A stretch of 64,000 nucleotides of DNA from Lishizhenia tianjinensis. GTDB taxonomy: Bacteria; Bacteroidota; Bacteroidia; Flavobacteriales_D; Crocinitomicaceae. Positions 32,192-40,702 of the stretch are shown here, one piece after another; position 1 is the first letter of the stretch, and each line of letters starts with the position of its first letter. Where the stretch lies: NCBI RefSeq assembly GCF_900116425.1, contig NZ_FPAS01000001.1, positions 124,001 through 188,000 of the forward strand, given 5' to 3'. The position numbers and the translations under genes are program-made. A model generated the notes under the pieces. It made no database searches. It worked only from the letters and a program-made list of their open reading frames with translations, and was not told the DNA's origin.

Positions 32192-32995
32192 TTAAGGAAG
32201 GGTAGGTCTATTGGTGCTACTTATAAATTCTGTAGGTGTTTGCCCTGTATGTTTTTTAAAGAAACGACTAAAATAGGCTTGTTCTTTGAAGCCCAGCTCG
32301 TAGGAAATGTCGTTTACATTTTTATCCACTAAAACCAATCTTCTTTTTGCCTCAAGCACTATCATATTTGCAATGAATTGATTTAAAGTAACACCTATTC
32401 TTTCCTTTAAAATCTCATTTAACCGTTTGGGTGTAATTCCAAGTTCTTTGGCATAAAAGCTTGTTCCTCTGTTTTTTGTGTAATTTTCTTCTACTAAATC
32501 AATGAGTTTTTCTAACCTTCGTGAACGCTTGTGTCTGGCACCTTCTATGGGTCTTAATAAGTAAATTTTATTGAGTAGACCTACCAGAAGTGAAACAAGT
32601 ATAGGTTGATAGTTCGTTCCGGAGATTTCTAAATGAAAAAGTCGTAAAAAAGAATCTAACATCTCAATGTCTTCCTCTTTTGCTTGAACGGGTGTATTCA
32701 CGAAAGGAGAGAATAAGGCGCGAAGTGTACTAAATTCACCCATTCTAAAAAATTCATTTTTCAAACACAAGGAGAGTCCTTTTGCCCTGCCATTTAATGC
32801 CGCATATTGGTTTTTTCCTATCAGTATGAACTGGTAATTCAGATCCGTAAATGTATCGCTGTCCACAGTTATACTGCTTCCTTTTTCCATGTAATTGATC
32901 CACAAAATTTCAGAGCAATCGTGTCTGTCATAATGCTTGGTTCGTTGCGAATAACAGGAGTTGATATCATTAAGTTCTACTAAGTTGTGAAGCAT
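32192..32995 (-). CDS. AraC-family transcriptional regulator, 267 aa
   Basis: The C-terminal 95 residues carry two AraC helix-turn-helix units: SFYAKELGITPKRLNEILKE and then DISYELGFKEQAYFSRFFKK with HTGQTPTEF. The N-terminal about 165 residues are a variable cupin-like sensor part. It is divergent from the RND efflux operon across 212 bases, the usual place for a local activator of that operon. The inducer is unknown. Confidence 0.85.
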   Translation of the reverse strand: MLHNLVELNDINSCYSQRTKHYDRHDCSEILWINYMEKGSSITVDSDTFTDLNYQFILIGKNQYAALNGRAKGLSLCLKNEFFRMGEFSTLRALFSPFVNTPVQAKEEDIEMLDSFLRLFHLEISGTNYQPILVSLLVGLLNKIYLLRPIEGARHKRSRRLEKLIDLVEENYTKNRGTSFYAKELGITPKRLNEILKERIGVTLNQFIANMIVLEAKRRLVLVDKNVNDISYELGFKEQAYFSRFFKKHTGQTPTEFISSTNRPTLP

Positions 32996-33168
32996 AAGAG
33001 TTCAGAATTGTATAAAATATAACTTTTGTTTAAAATACTATAAGCACCTGTAAATGCATGTGTTTTGTTTTAAATAAAAGAATGTCAACTAAATGATAAT
33101 TTTTCCAAATGTTCAATTAGTACAAATAATTGAAGCTAAAGTATAAAATAAAATAGGTGCACTCATAC

Positions 33169-33176
33169 TAAGTTTG
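33169..33176 (+). promoter_or_regulatory. -7 box of the RND efflux operon (TAAGTTTG)
   Basis: TAAGTTTG matches TAnnTTTG exactly, 31 bases before ATG 33208. No good -33 box is present, as expected for a promoter that needs an activator. Confidence 0.55.
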
Positions 33177-33207
33177 CATAAAATTTTCGCCCAATAAACT
33201 AAGAAAT

Positions 33208-34302
33208 ATGATGCGTATTCTAACTGTGGCCAGTGCATTGGCCCTTTTAATGAGTGCTTGTGGAGAAAAACCGCAAGCGAAAGGTCAAGCAGGACCTAAA
33301 ACTGTTCCTGTACAAAGCATTACACTTCAACATACAACTTTACATCAAACTTACCCTGTGAGTATAGAGGGGAAGGAAATCGTAGAGATTAGACCTAGAA
33401 TTCAAGGATACTTGGAAGAGATTTACGTTGATGAAGGTCAACGCGTTAAAAAAGGTCAACTTCTTTTCAAAGTAAATGCAGACAATTTTGAACAGCAAGT
33501 ACTTTCTGCCAAAGCAAAAGTGAAAGTTGCTGAAGCTGCGGTGCAATCGGCAAATAATGAAGTAAGTCGTTTGAAACCTTTGGTGAAAAAAGGTGTAGTG
33601 GGAGATTTTGAGTTGACACAAGCAGAATTTTCTTTGGCTTCAGCTGAAGCTGCTTTGGTAGAAGCGCAAGCCAACGTTAAAAATATGCAAACCAACATCG
33701 ATTACAGTAGAATTACTGCATCCAGCGATGGTGTGATCGGTACAATTGCCTACAGAAAGGGAAGTTTAGTGAGTCCTACAAGCACATCACCCATAACTAT
33801 TTTGGCCAACAATGCTGAGGTAAGAACCTATTTCTCCGTAAACGAAAAGGCCTATTTGGACTTCACTAATGATTTTAACGTAGACAGTTCTGCTCAAGTA
33901 GATTTAATTTTAGCCAATGGTCAGCCTTATGCACATGCAGGTAGTTTGGATGCCGTAAGTGGAATCATTGACAAATCTACAGGTGCCATCGTTATGCGTG
34001 CTACCTTCCCAAATCCAGAACTCTTGTTGAAGAGTGGAGGAAGCGGAACAATCAAAATCAAGGAGGAGAGAAATGACGTTATCTTAATTCCACAAGCGGC
34101 GACATTTGAGATACAAAACAAACGCTTTGTTTATGTGGTACAATCAGATAATACGGTACAATCACAACTCATTACTACCGTAGCTACAGATGACGGACAA
34201 TACTTTATTGTTGAAAATGGCTTGAAGGTAGGCGATCAAATTGTAACAAGTGGAATCAACGGTTTAAAAGCCGGCATGGAAATCAATCCAGAAAAAGCTT
34301 AA
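33208..34302 (+). CDS. RND efflux periplasmic adaptor (AcrA-like lipoprotein), 364 aa
   Basis: Lipobox MSAC (C18) anchors the protein to the inner membrane. The order is that of membrane-fusion proteins: barrel-sandwich half VEIRPRIQGYLEEIYVDEGQ, an alpha-hairpin (about 95-150, Ala/Glu/Lys-rich), second half SSDGVIGTIAYRKGSLV, beta-barrel, and a membrane-proximal end with VTSGINGLKAGMEI. It links the RND pump to the outer-membrane channel. Three bases separate it from the pump gene. Two Met codons begin the frame; either may serve. Confidence 0.9.
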   Translation: MMRILTVASALALLMSACGEKPQAKGQAGPKTVPVQSITLQHTTLHQTYPVSIEGKEIVEIRPRIQGYLEEIYVDEGQRVKKGQLLFKVNADNFEQQVLSAKAKVKVAEAAVQSANNEVSRLKPLVKKGVVGDFELTQAEFSLASAEAALVEAQANVKNMQTNIDYSRITASSDGVIGTIAYRKGSLVSPTSTSPITILANNAEVRTYFSVNEKAYLDFTNDFNVDSSAQVDLILANGQPYAHAGSLDAVSGIIDKSTGAIVMRATFPNPELLLKSGGSGTIKIKEERNDVILIPQAATFEIQNKRFVYVVQSDNTVQSQLITTVATDDGQYFIVENGLKVGDQIVTSGINGLKAGMEINPEKA

Positions 34303-34305
34303 AAA

Positions 34306-37300
34306 ATGTTTCAAAAATTTATACAAAGACCCGTATTATCTACAGTAATTTCTATACTGATTGTAATACTCGGAGTATTGGGATTGATGGATTTACCCGT
34401 TTCCCAATATCCAGAAATAGCACCACCCACGGTTCAGGTTACGGCAAGTTACCCAGGAGCCAGTGCGGATGTGGTATTGAATTCTGTGGTGGTTCCCTTG
34501 GAGGAACAAATCAACGGGGTGGAGAACATGACGTACATGACTTCTTCGGCTACCAACAACGGAACTGCAACCATACAAATTTACTTTGAACAAGGAACAG
34601 ATCCTGATTTAGCGGCGGTGAACGTGCAAAACAGAGTGTCGCGTGCTACAAGTTTGTTACCGCAAGAGGTTACTCAATCTGGGGTAACAACCAGCAAGCA
34701 ACAAAGTGATAATATCTTGATTTTTGCCCTGTACAGTGAAAGCGAAGATTTCGATGAAGTATTCGTGCAAAACTATGCAGAAATTAACCTGATTCCCGCC
34801 ATTAAAAGGGTAAATGGGGTAGGTAGTGCGCGTTCTTTTGGAGAGCAAAACTATTCCATGCGTATTTGGTTAAAGCCCGATAAAATGAAGGCCTATGGTT
34901 TGGTTCCAGCTGATGTTTTCCAAGCTTTGGCCGAACAAAACATTGAGGCAGCTCCAGGACAGTTTGGACAAAATGGAAACCAAGCTTTTCAATATGTAAT
35001 TCGTTACACCGGTAAATTAAAAACGGAAAAAGAGTTTGATAACATCGTTTTAAAATACGACGATAAAGGTCAGATTTTAATGTTAAAAGATGTAGCTCGT
35101 GTAGAGTTAGGATCTCAGAACTATACCCGAAGCTTCCGTTTCAATGGTAACCTGGCAGCAGGTATTGCTGTAGCGCAAACTGCAGGATCTAACGCACAAG
35201 AAGTAATTGATAACTGTTTGGCAGTATTGGATGAGGCTTCTATGAATTTTCCGGAAGGAATCAAATATGCAGAGTTAGTAAATGCCAATGATTTCTTGGA
35301 TGAGTCTATTTCAAAAGTGATTTCAACCTTATTAGAAGCCTTTGTTTTGGTATTTATTGTGGTTTTCCTCTTCTTACAAGATTTCAGGTCTACCTTAATT
35401 CCAGCAATTGCAGTTCCTGTAGCCATTATTGGTACTTTCTTCTTCCTTAATTTATTTGGATTTAGTTTGAACTTGTTAACGCTTTTCGCATTGGTATTGG
35501 CCATCGGTATAGTTGTGGATGATGCCATCGTTGTGGTAGAGGCCGTGCACGCGAAGATGGAAGAAACGCATCAGGGAGCAAAAGAAGCCACGCTTAATGC
35601 TATGGACGAAATTTCGGGAGCTATTATCTCTATTACCTTGGTAATGGCTGCAGTATTCGTTCCGGTAACCTTCATCTCTGGTTCGGCAGGTGTTTTCTAC
35701 AAGCAATTCGGAATCACTTTGGCAATTGCCATTATTATTTCAGCAGTTAATGCCTTAACCTTGAGTCCAGCACTTTGTGCCATCTTCTTAAAATCTCATG
35801 ATGAGGAAGGAAAGAAAAAGAAATTGTTTAGTCGTTTCTATACAGCCTTCAATGCCTCTTTTGATAATTTGACCAATAGATACGGTAAAGCTCTACGTTT
35901 CTTTACCAAGAACAAATGGATACCTATAGGAATAATCTTAGCCTTTACTGTGGTTTTGGTAGCCTTAGTCAAAACAACACCAACTGGTTTCGTACCCAAA
36001 GAAGATACAGGTACCATCTTCTGTGATATTACTTTGCCACCTTCTTCTTCCTTGGAGAGAAGTGAGGAGATTGCAACGAAGGTAGATAGCATCGTGCAAG
36101 ATGTGGTGGGTGTAAGAAATACATTGAAAATGGCAGGTAACTCCATCATCAACGGACAAGGTAGTGCCTATGGTATGGTAATTATCAAATTAGATCCATG
36201 GGGAGAGCGCGATAGAGATTTGGATGCAATTTTAGGTGAATTGTGGGCCAAAGTTGGAGGAATTACTGATGCCCAAGTTATTTTCTTCCCAGCACCAACT
36301 ATTAGAGGATTCGGATTTAGTTCTGGTTTCACAGTAGAATTGCAGGATAGAACAGGTAAGTCTATTGATGAACTTAGTGCAGTAACCCAAGAGTTTATTG
36401 GTAACTTGAATGCTAGAGAAGAAATTCAATACGCAACAACTTCATTTAAAACTTCTTACCCTCAATTCTTGCTTTCTGTGAACGTACCGAAAGCGATGGA
36501 GGCTGGTTTAACTGTGAAAGACATCATGAGTGCCATGCAAGGTTACTATGGAGGAGTGTATGCCTCTAACTTTAACCGATTTGGTAAGCAGTACAGAATC
36601 ATGGTTCAATCGGATGTGGATTATAGAAAAAACATAGAAACTCTTGACCAAATTTATGTGCGTAACAAGCAGGGAGAAATGGCACCTATCAAAGAGTTTA
36701 TTTCTATGGAGAAGGTTTATGGACCAGAAGCCATTAAGCGTTTTAACTTATATACTTCTGTTAACATACAAGGTGCACCAAACGAAGGTTATTCTTCCGG
36801 TGATGCCATTCAAGCAATCTCTGAAGAAGCGCAAAAACTTCCTCCTGGATATAGCTACGATTACTCGGGAGCAACACGTGAAGAGTTGAGCTCTGGTGGA
36901 CAATCAGTATACATTTTTATGCTGTGTGTCATCTTCGTTTACTTCTTACTATCTGCACAATACGAGAGTTACATACTTCCGCTAGCAGTGATTTTATCAC
37001 TACCTGTAGGTTTGGCCGGAAGTTTCATCTTGGCGTATTTCTTAGGTGTAAACAATAACATCTACTTACAAATCTCTCTGATTATGTTAATTGGATTGTT
37101 GGCCAAGAATGCGATTTTGATTGTAGAGTTTGCCCTACAGCGTAGAAGAAGTGGAGTGAACTTAGTAGAGGCAGCCATCATGGGAGCCAAGGCGCGTTTA
37201 CGTCCAATTATTATGACCTCCTTCGCCTTTATTTTCGGATTGGTTCCTTTGATTCTTTCAACCGGTGCTGGAGCCATAGGTAATAAATCTATCGCCACAG

Positions 37301-37422
37301 GAGCCATAGGTGGAATGTTGTTAGGAACGATACTCGGAGTATTAGTCATTCCAATTTTATTTGTCATGTTCCAGTATTTACAAGAGAAAATAACGGGAGC
37401 ACCTAAAGAAATAGAAGCATAA
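34306..37422 (+). CDS. RND multidrug efflux transporter (AcrB-like, HAE1 family), 1038 aa
   Basis: Proton-driven inner-membrane pump of twelve helices with two large periplasmic loops. N-terminus MFQKFIQRPVLSTVISI and the next helix fit the HAE1 family. The proton relay in helix 4 has the adjacent Asp pair in AIGIVVDDAIVVVEAV. The two repeats, the FxFGxxPL-like motif (AFIFGLVPLILSTGAGA) and the length of 1038 are as in AcrB. Expected substrates are hydrophobic or amphipathic drugs and detergents. Its TAA overlaps the ATG of the channel gene by one base (TAATG). Confidence 0.95.
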   Translation: MFQKFIQRPVLSTVISILIVILGVLGLMDLPVSQYPEIAPPTVQVTASYPGASADVVLNSVVVPLEEQINGVENMTYMTSSATNNGTATIQIYFEQGTDPDLAAVNVQNRVSRATSLLPQEVTQSGVTTSKQQSDNILIFALYSESEDFDEVFVQNYAEINLIPAIKRVNGVGSARSFGEQNYSMRIWLKPDKMKAYGLVPADVFQALAEQNIEAAPGQFGQNGNQAFQYVIRYTGKLKTEKEFDNIVLKYDDKGQILMLKDVARVELGSQNYTRSFRFNGNLAAGIAVAQTAGSNAQEVIDNCLAVLDEASMNFPEGIKYAELVNANDFLDESISKVISTLLEAFVLVFIVVFLFLQDFRSTLIPAIAVPVAIIGTFFFLNLFGFSLNLLTLFALVLAIGIVVDDAIVVVEAVHAKMEETHQGAKEATLNAMDEISGAIISITLVMAAVFVPVTFISGSAGVFYKQFGITLAIAIIISAVNALTLSPALCAIFLKSHDEEGKKKKLFSRFYTAFNASFDNLTNRYGKALRFFTKNKWIPIGIILAFTVVLVALVKTTPTGFVPKEDTGTIFCDITLPPSSSLERSEEIATKVDSIVQDVVGVRNTLKMAGNSIINGQGSAYGMVIIKLDPWGERDRDLDAILGELWAKVGGITDAQVIFFPAPTIRGFGFSSGFTVELQDRTGKSIDELSAVTQEFIGNLNAREEIQYATTSFKTSYPQFLLSVNVPKAMEAGLTVKDIMSAMQGYYGGVYASNFNRFGKQYRIMVQSDVDYRKNIETLDQIYVRNKQGEMAPIKEFISMEKVYGPEAIKRFNLYTSVNIQGAPNEGYSSGDAIQAISEEAQKLPPGYSYDYSGATREELSSGGQSVYIFMLCVIFVYFLLSAQYESYILPLAVILSLPVGLAGSFILAYFLGVNNNIYLQISLIMLIGLLAKNAILIVEFALQRRRSGVNLVEAAIMGAKARLRPIIMTSFAFIFGLVPLILSTGAGAIGNKSIATGAIGGMLLGTILGVLVIPILFVMFQYLQEKITGAPKEIEA

Positions 37423-38804
37423 TGAAAATCAATAAAATAATAGGATACATTGCCCTTGCTGCATTTTTACAAGCCTGTAATTTAAGCAAGGATTACGACA
37501 TGCCGAATTATCAAGATTTGGAAGTCATTCGGGAAAATACATCCTCAGATTCGAGCTCATTTGCAGATGTGAAATGGGACGAGTTGTATCAGGATACTCA
37601 ACTCAATGCCTTAATTCAAGAGGCTTTGGACAGTAATTTAGATATCAATGTTGCTTTGGCCAATATCAAAAGCGCAGAAGCAATGTTGCTGCAACAAAAA
37701 GGGGCTCAATTGCCGAATGCAAGCTTAAACGTAACGGCAACGCAATCTAAATTGGCCAATACCATTTCACCGGCTACAGGGTTTGCCCAGCAACAATATT
37801 CGGCGTATTTAAGTGCCAGTTGGGAAATAGATATTTGGGGGAAATTCAGGGCAGCAAAACGTTCAGCTTTGGCAGATTTATTTGCGAACCAGAATTTTTT
37901 GAATGCCGTTAAAACGAGAATAATCGCCAATGTAAGTGGGAGTTATTATCAATTAATGGCCTACGATGCGCAATTGGCTTTATCTCAAGCTACGGTAGAA
38001 AAACGAGCAGCCTATGTGGCGACTTTAAAGGATTTGAAACAAGCCTCTTTGGTTACAGAAGCGGATGTACAACAAGCCGAAGCTAACTTGGCGGCGGCAA
38101 AATTGATCATTCCTCAAATTAAACAAGCCATACGTTCAACAGAAAATGCCCTTAGTGTGTTGTTAATGAGAACACCTGGTAAAATTGAACGTGGAGTTTT
38201 GACTGAGCAGGCGTTGAGCTATGATTTTAATCAAGGAGTATCGGCCTTATTGTTGGGGAACAGACCCGATGTGATGCAAGCAGAATGGCAATTGCGCAGC
38301 GCCTTTGAACAAGTGCACGTGGCTAGAACGCAATTTTATCCTTCTGTGACCTTAACAGGTAGAGGTGGTTTTGTGAGTAACGATCCTGCTGCTTTGTTTG
38401 ACCCAACTTCTTTCTTTGCCAACCTCGCAGGTGGTTTAGTTCAACCCATATTTAATAAAAGATTGAATAGAGCGAATTTAGAAAGACAAAAGGCAGCGCA
38501 AGATATAGCTCTTTACAATTATAAATACGCTTTCTTAAATGCCGGAAGAGAAGTTTCTGATGCCTTGTTCAATTTTGAAATGGCTACTGAAAAAATAGCC
38601 CACGCTCAAAAACAAACCGAGGCTTTGCAAACGGCCGTGAGTATGAACGAAGAGTTGTTAACCTACGGAAAGGTGAATTATACAGTTGTACTCACTTCCG
38701 AACAACAATATTTAAACGCACAACTCTCAGCCATAGATGTGCAGTTAGAAAAGTACTTGTCACTCATTGAGGTCTACAGATCTCTGGGAGGTGGATGGAA
38801 ATAA
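37422..38804 (+). CDS. Outer-membrane efflux channel lipoprotein (NodT/TolC-like), 460 aa
   Basis: Lipobox LQAC (C19), then two outer-membrane efflux protein repeats: VKWDELYQDTQLNALIQEAL at the start, LSASWEIDIWGKFRAAKRSA in the first repeat, GNRPDVMQAEWQLRSAF and PSVTLTGRGG in the second, and AQLSAIDVQLEKYLSLIEVY at the end. This is the NodT family of RND partners and gives the pump its exit. The start overlaps the pump stop by one base, indicating coupled translation. Confidence 0.92.
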   Translation: MKINKIIGYIALAAFLQACNLSKDYDMPNYQDLEVIRENTSSDSSSFADVKWDELYQDTQLNALIQEALDSNLDINVALANIKSAEAMLLQQKGAQLPNASLNVTATQSKLANTISPATGFAQQQYSAYLSASWEIDIWGKFRAAKRSALADLFANQNFLNAVKTRIIANVSGSYYQLMAYDAQLALSQATVEKRAAYVATLKDLKQASLVTEADVQQAEANLAAAKLIIPQIKQAIRSTENALSVLLMRTPGKIERGVLTEQALSYDFNQGVSALLLGNRPDVMQAEWQLRSAFEQVHVARTQFYPSVTLTGRGGFVSNDPAALFDPTSFFANLAGGLVQPIFNKRLNRANLERQKAAQDIALYNYKYAFLNAGREVSDALFNFEMATEKIAHAQKQTEALQTAVSMNEELLTYGKVNYTVVLTSEQQYLNAQLSAIDVQLEKYLSLIEVYRSLGGGWK

Positions 38805-38810
38805 AGAGCT

Positions 38811-38875
38811 AGGTTTGCTTCCCTCAATTAGAGTTAGAAGTTCTTAGTTTAAATAGCCCGTAGGGGAGCAAACCT
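38811..38875. terminator. Inverted repeat between the efflux operon and the convergent AraC gene
   Basis: AGGTTTGCTTCCCT (38811-38824) pairs with AGGGGAGCAAACCT (38862-38875) over 14 bases with one G-U pair and a 37-base loop; CTTTATTTTT follows on the plus strand. It may end transcription from both sides. Confidence 0.5.
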
Positions 38876-38877
38876 CT

Positions 38878-39750
38878 TTATTTTTCTTGCATGGATTTTC
38901 TATAGTTGGAAGGACTTTGTCCGGCTATTTTTTTAAAGTAGCTGCTAAAATGAGCAGGTTCATTAAAGCCCAATTCAAAGGCAATTTCCTTTAAACTCAA
39001 GGTAGAAAAATACAATAGTCTTTTTGCAGCCAAGGTAATTCTCCCATCGAGATGATCTTTGGCTGTTTTTCCTGTTAAATGCTTGATGGTTCTGTTGAGG
39101 TGATCAGCAGTGATGTTCATTTTTTCGGCATAGGTATTCACCGTATGTATTTCCTTGTAGTGCTGATTGATTAACTTTTTGAAGTTTTTTAGCAAGGTAT
39201 TTCCAACCTCTATTCCTTGCGTATGCTGATGGGTAGGGAGTTCACAAGCGTTATTGCATTCTATCAAAATCAACTTAAGAAAAGAGCTTTGTGCTTCCGA
39301 ATGGAATTTCATGCTTCTGTTCTGGTAATCAATCAACAATTCACACAAGCTGTTTACACGCATCATGTTTAAGGTGTCGAGCGTAACGGGGGGAGTTTCT
39401 CCAAAATTTCTGAACAAATTCAAATCTTCTATGAAGCGAAGAGGGATGTGATTTTGAACTAAAAAATCATTGGAAAATAAGAGGACAAATCCTTCAGAAC
39501 TTTCTTCTTCTATGACTTGGTGTACTTGTCCCGGACTCACACAGTAAATTTGATTCTCTGACAATTCATAAGCTTCAAAATCTATTTTGTGAACGCCTTT
39601 GGCTTTGTTTACCACCAGTACAGTATAATAATCATGACGGTGAGGATCCTCCTTTTCCCCCTTATTTCTATCCACGAGTTCAGACATGCGTACTACCTTA
39701 AAGTAGATATCCTCTCTGTTGTCTTCTATGTGTTTATAGGTTTTGATCAT
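38878..39750 (-). CDS. AraC-family transcriptional regulator, 290 aa
   Basis: N-terminal AraC-type cupin (DPHRHDYYTVLVVNKAKGVH, later VSPGQVHQV, near 36-80) and C-terminal double helix-turn-helix: TYAEKMNITADHLNRTIKH and then EIAFELGFNEPAHFSSYFKK with AGQSPSNYRK. It points toward the efflux operon's end and so forms, with the AraC gene at 32192, a bracket around the pump genes. Not closely similar to that other AraC protein. Confidence 0.85.
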   Translation of the reverse strand: MIKTYKHIEDNREDIYFKVVRMSELVDRNKGEKEDPHRHDYYTVLVVNKAKGVHKIDFEAYELSENQIYCVSPGQVHQVIEEESSEGFVLLFSNDFLVQNHIPLRFIEDLNLFRNFGETPPVTLDTLNMMRVNSLCELLIDYQNRSMKFHSEAQSSFLKLILIECNNACELPTHQHTQGIEVGNTLLKNFKKLINQHYKEIHTVNTYAEKMNITADHLNRTIKHLTGKTAKDHLDGRITLAAKRLLYFSTLSLKEIAFELGFNEPAHFSSYFKKIAGQSPSNYRKSMQEK

Positions 39751-39932
39751 GCTATTTAAAATGCTGTTTAAAAATACAATATGTAGAGAACATTCCCACC
39801 TCTTCTTTGTTCGATTGTATAACCCTCCGTAAAGACAATCTTTGGGATGGAATTATTTTGATTAAATTCAGAAAAAATTAGTTGAGAAAATCCAAAGCCC
39901 TAACAGATACGTAAATTCCTAAAAACACACGC

Positions 39933-40634
39933 GTGAACAACGATAACTCAACGGCCCTACTCATATTTATTCGCTCAGAAGTGATTGAACTTCAGGTGAA
40001 ACAGTTTTTTGAGCATGATTATTCGAGAAGTAAGGCTTTCATTAGCCTTCTCAATATAAAAATAAAAACAGAGGCTCAAGCCACTAAACTTCCTGTTTTT
40101 TTTAGCAATCATATTCACGAGAATTCCTTTGTAGATAAATACAAACGCGCTTTTCAGGATTTATTTAACATAGGTTATCAAAGAGTGATTTGTGTGGGGA
40201 ATGATATTCCTCAAATTTCTTCTAATACTCTACTAGAGATAGAAGAATTACTACAGTGTAATGATTTGGTTAGTGCAAGAACCAAGAGAGGAGGAATAGC
40301 GTTTTTGGGTTTAACCAAAGAAGGTTTTGATTGTTTTGATTTTCATAAAATTGCTTGGCAGAATTCAGGCCTACTAGATACACTTTATCAAGAATTACAG
40401 GAAAAGCAATTGAATTATTATTTGTTTGATCAGGTTTTTCTTGAAATCAATACAGCAAAGGATACGCGTTTCTTTCTGGAACAAATAGAAGAGCTTGAAA
40501 TGAGTACGTTTTGTACTTCTCAATTTCTAAATCTTTGCATCCAACGCCAAACCCTGGTTTATCAAAATTTGGAATTGACCCAAGACTTTATTCAAAAAGC
40601 GGAAGCTTATAGAGGTCCCCCCGTGACCATGTAA
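39933..40634 (+). CDS. DUF2064 (glycosyltransferase-like) protein, 233 aa
   Basis: The centre VICVGNDIPQISSNTLLEIE, then NDLVSARTKRGGIAFLGLTKE, fits the DUF2064 family of GT-A-fold nucleotidyl/glycosyl-transferase-like proteins, where GNDIP stands for G-(S/T)-D-x-P and the next block for P-x-x-D-G-G-Y-x-L-(I/L)-G-L. The usual D-G-G-Y is here R-G-G-I, so the active site is not standard. The start is GTG 39933. It lies 68 bases before susC and may be in the same transcript, but a hairpin lies between. Confidence 0.6.
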   Translation: MNNDNSTALLIFIRSEVIELQVKQFFEHDYSRSKAFISLLNIKIKTEAQATKLPVFFSNHIHENSFVDKYKRAFQDLFNIGYQRVICVGNDIPQISSNTLLEIEELLQCNDLVSARTKRGGIAFLGLTKEGFDCFDFHKIAWQNSGLLDTLYQELQEKQLNYYLFDQVFLEINTAKDTRFFLEQIEELEMSTFCTSQFLNLCIQRQTLVYQNLELTQDFIQKAEAYRGPPVTM

Positions 40635-40671
40635 TTACCGACTTTTTTGAAACCAATATTATTTATAAAGT

Positions 40672-40685
40672 AGTGGGCAACCACT
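40672..40685 (+). promoter_or_regulatory. GNRA hairpin in the susC leader
   Basis: AGTGG-GCAA-CCACT forms a five-pair stem with a GNRA tetraloop 17 bases before the susC ATG at 40703. It could mark an mRNA control or processing site; it also covers the only upstream in-frame start (GTG 40673). Confidence 0.3.
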
Positions 40686-40702
40686 TCAACAAAACATTTA
40701 CT

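Noticed and set aside
35121-35528. 135-codon minus-strand open frame within the RND pump gene
   Set aside because: It is antisense to a highly conserved pump sequence; its Lys/Thr-rich composition mirrors the reverse of hydrophobic codons.
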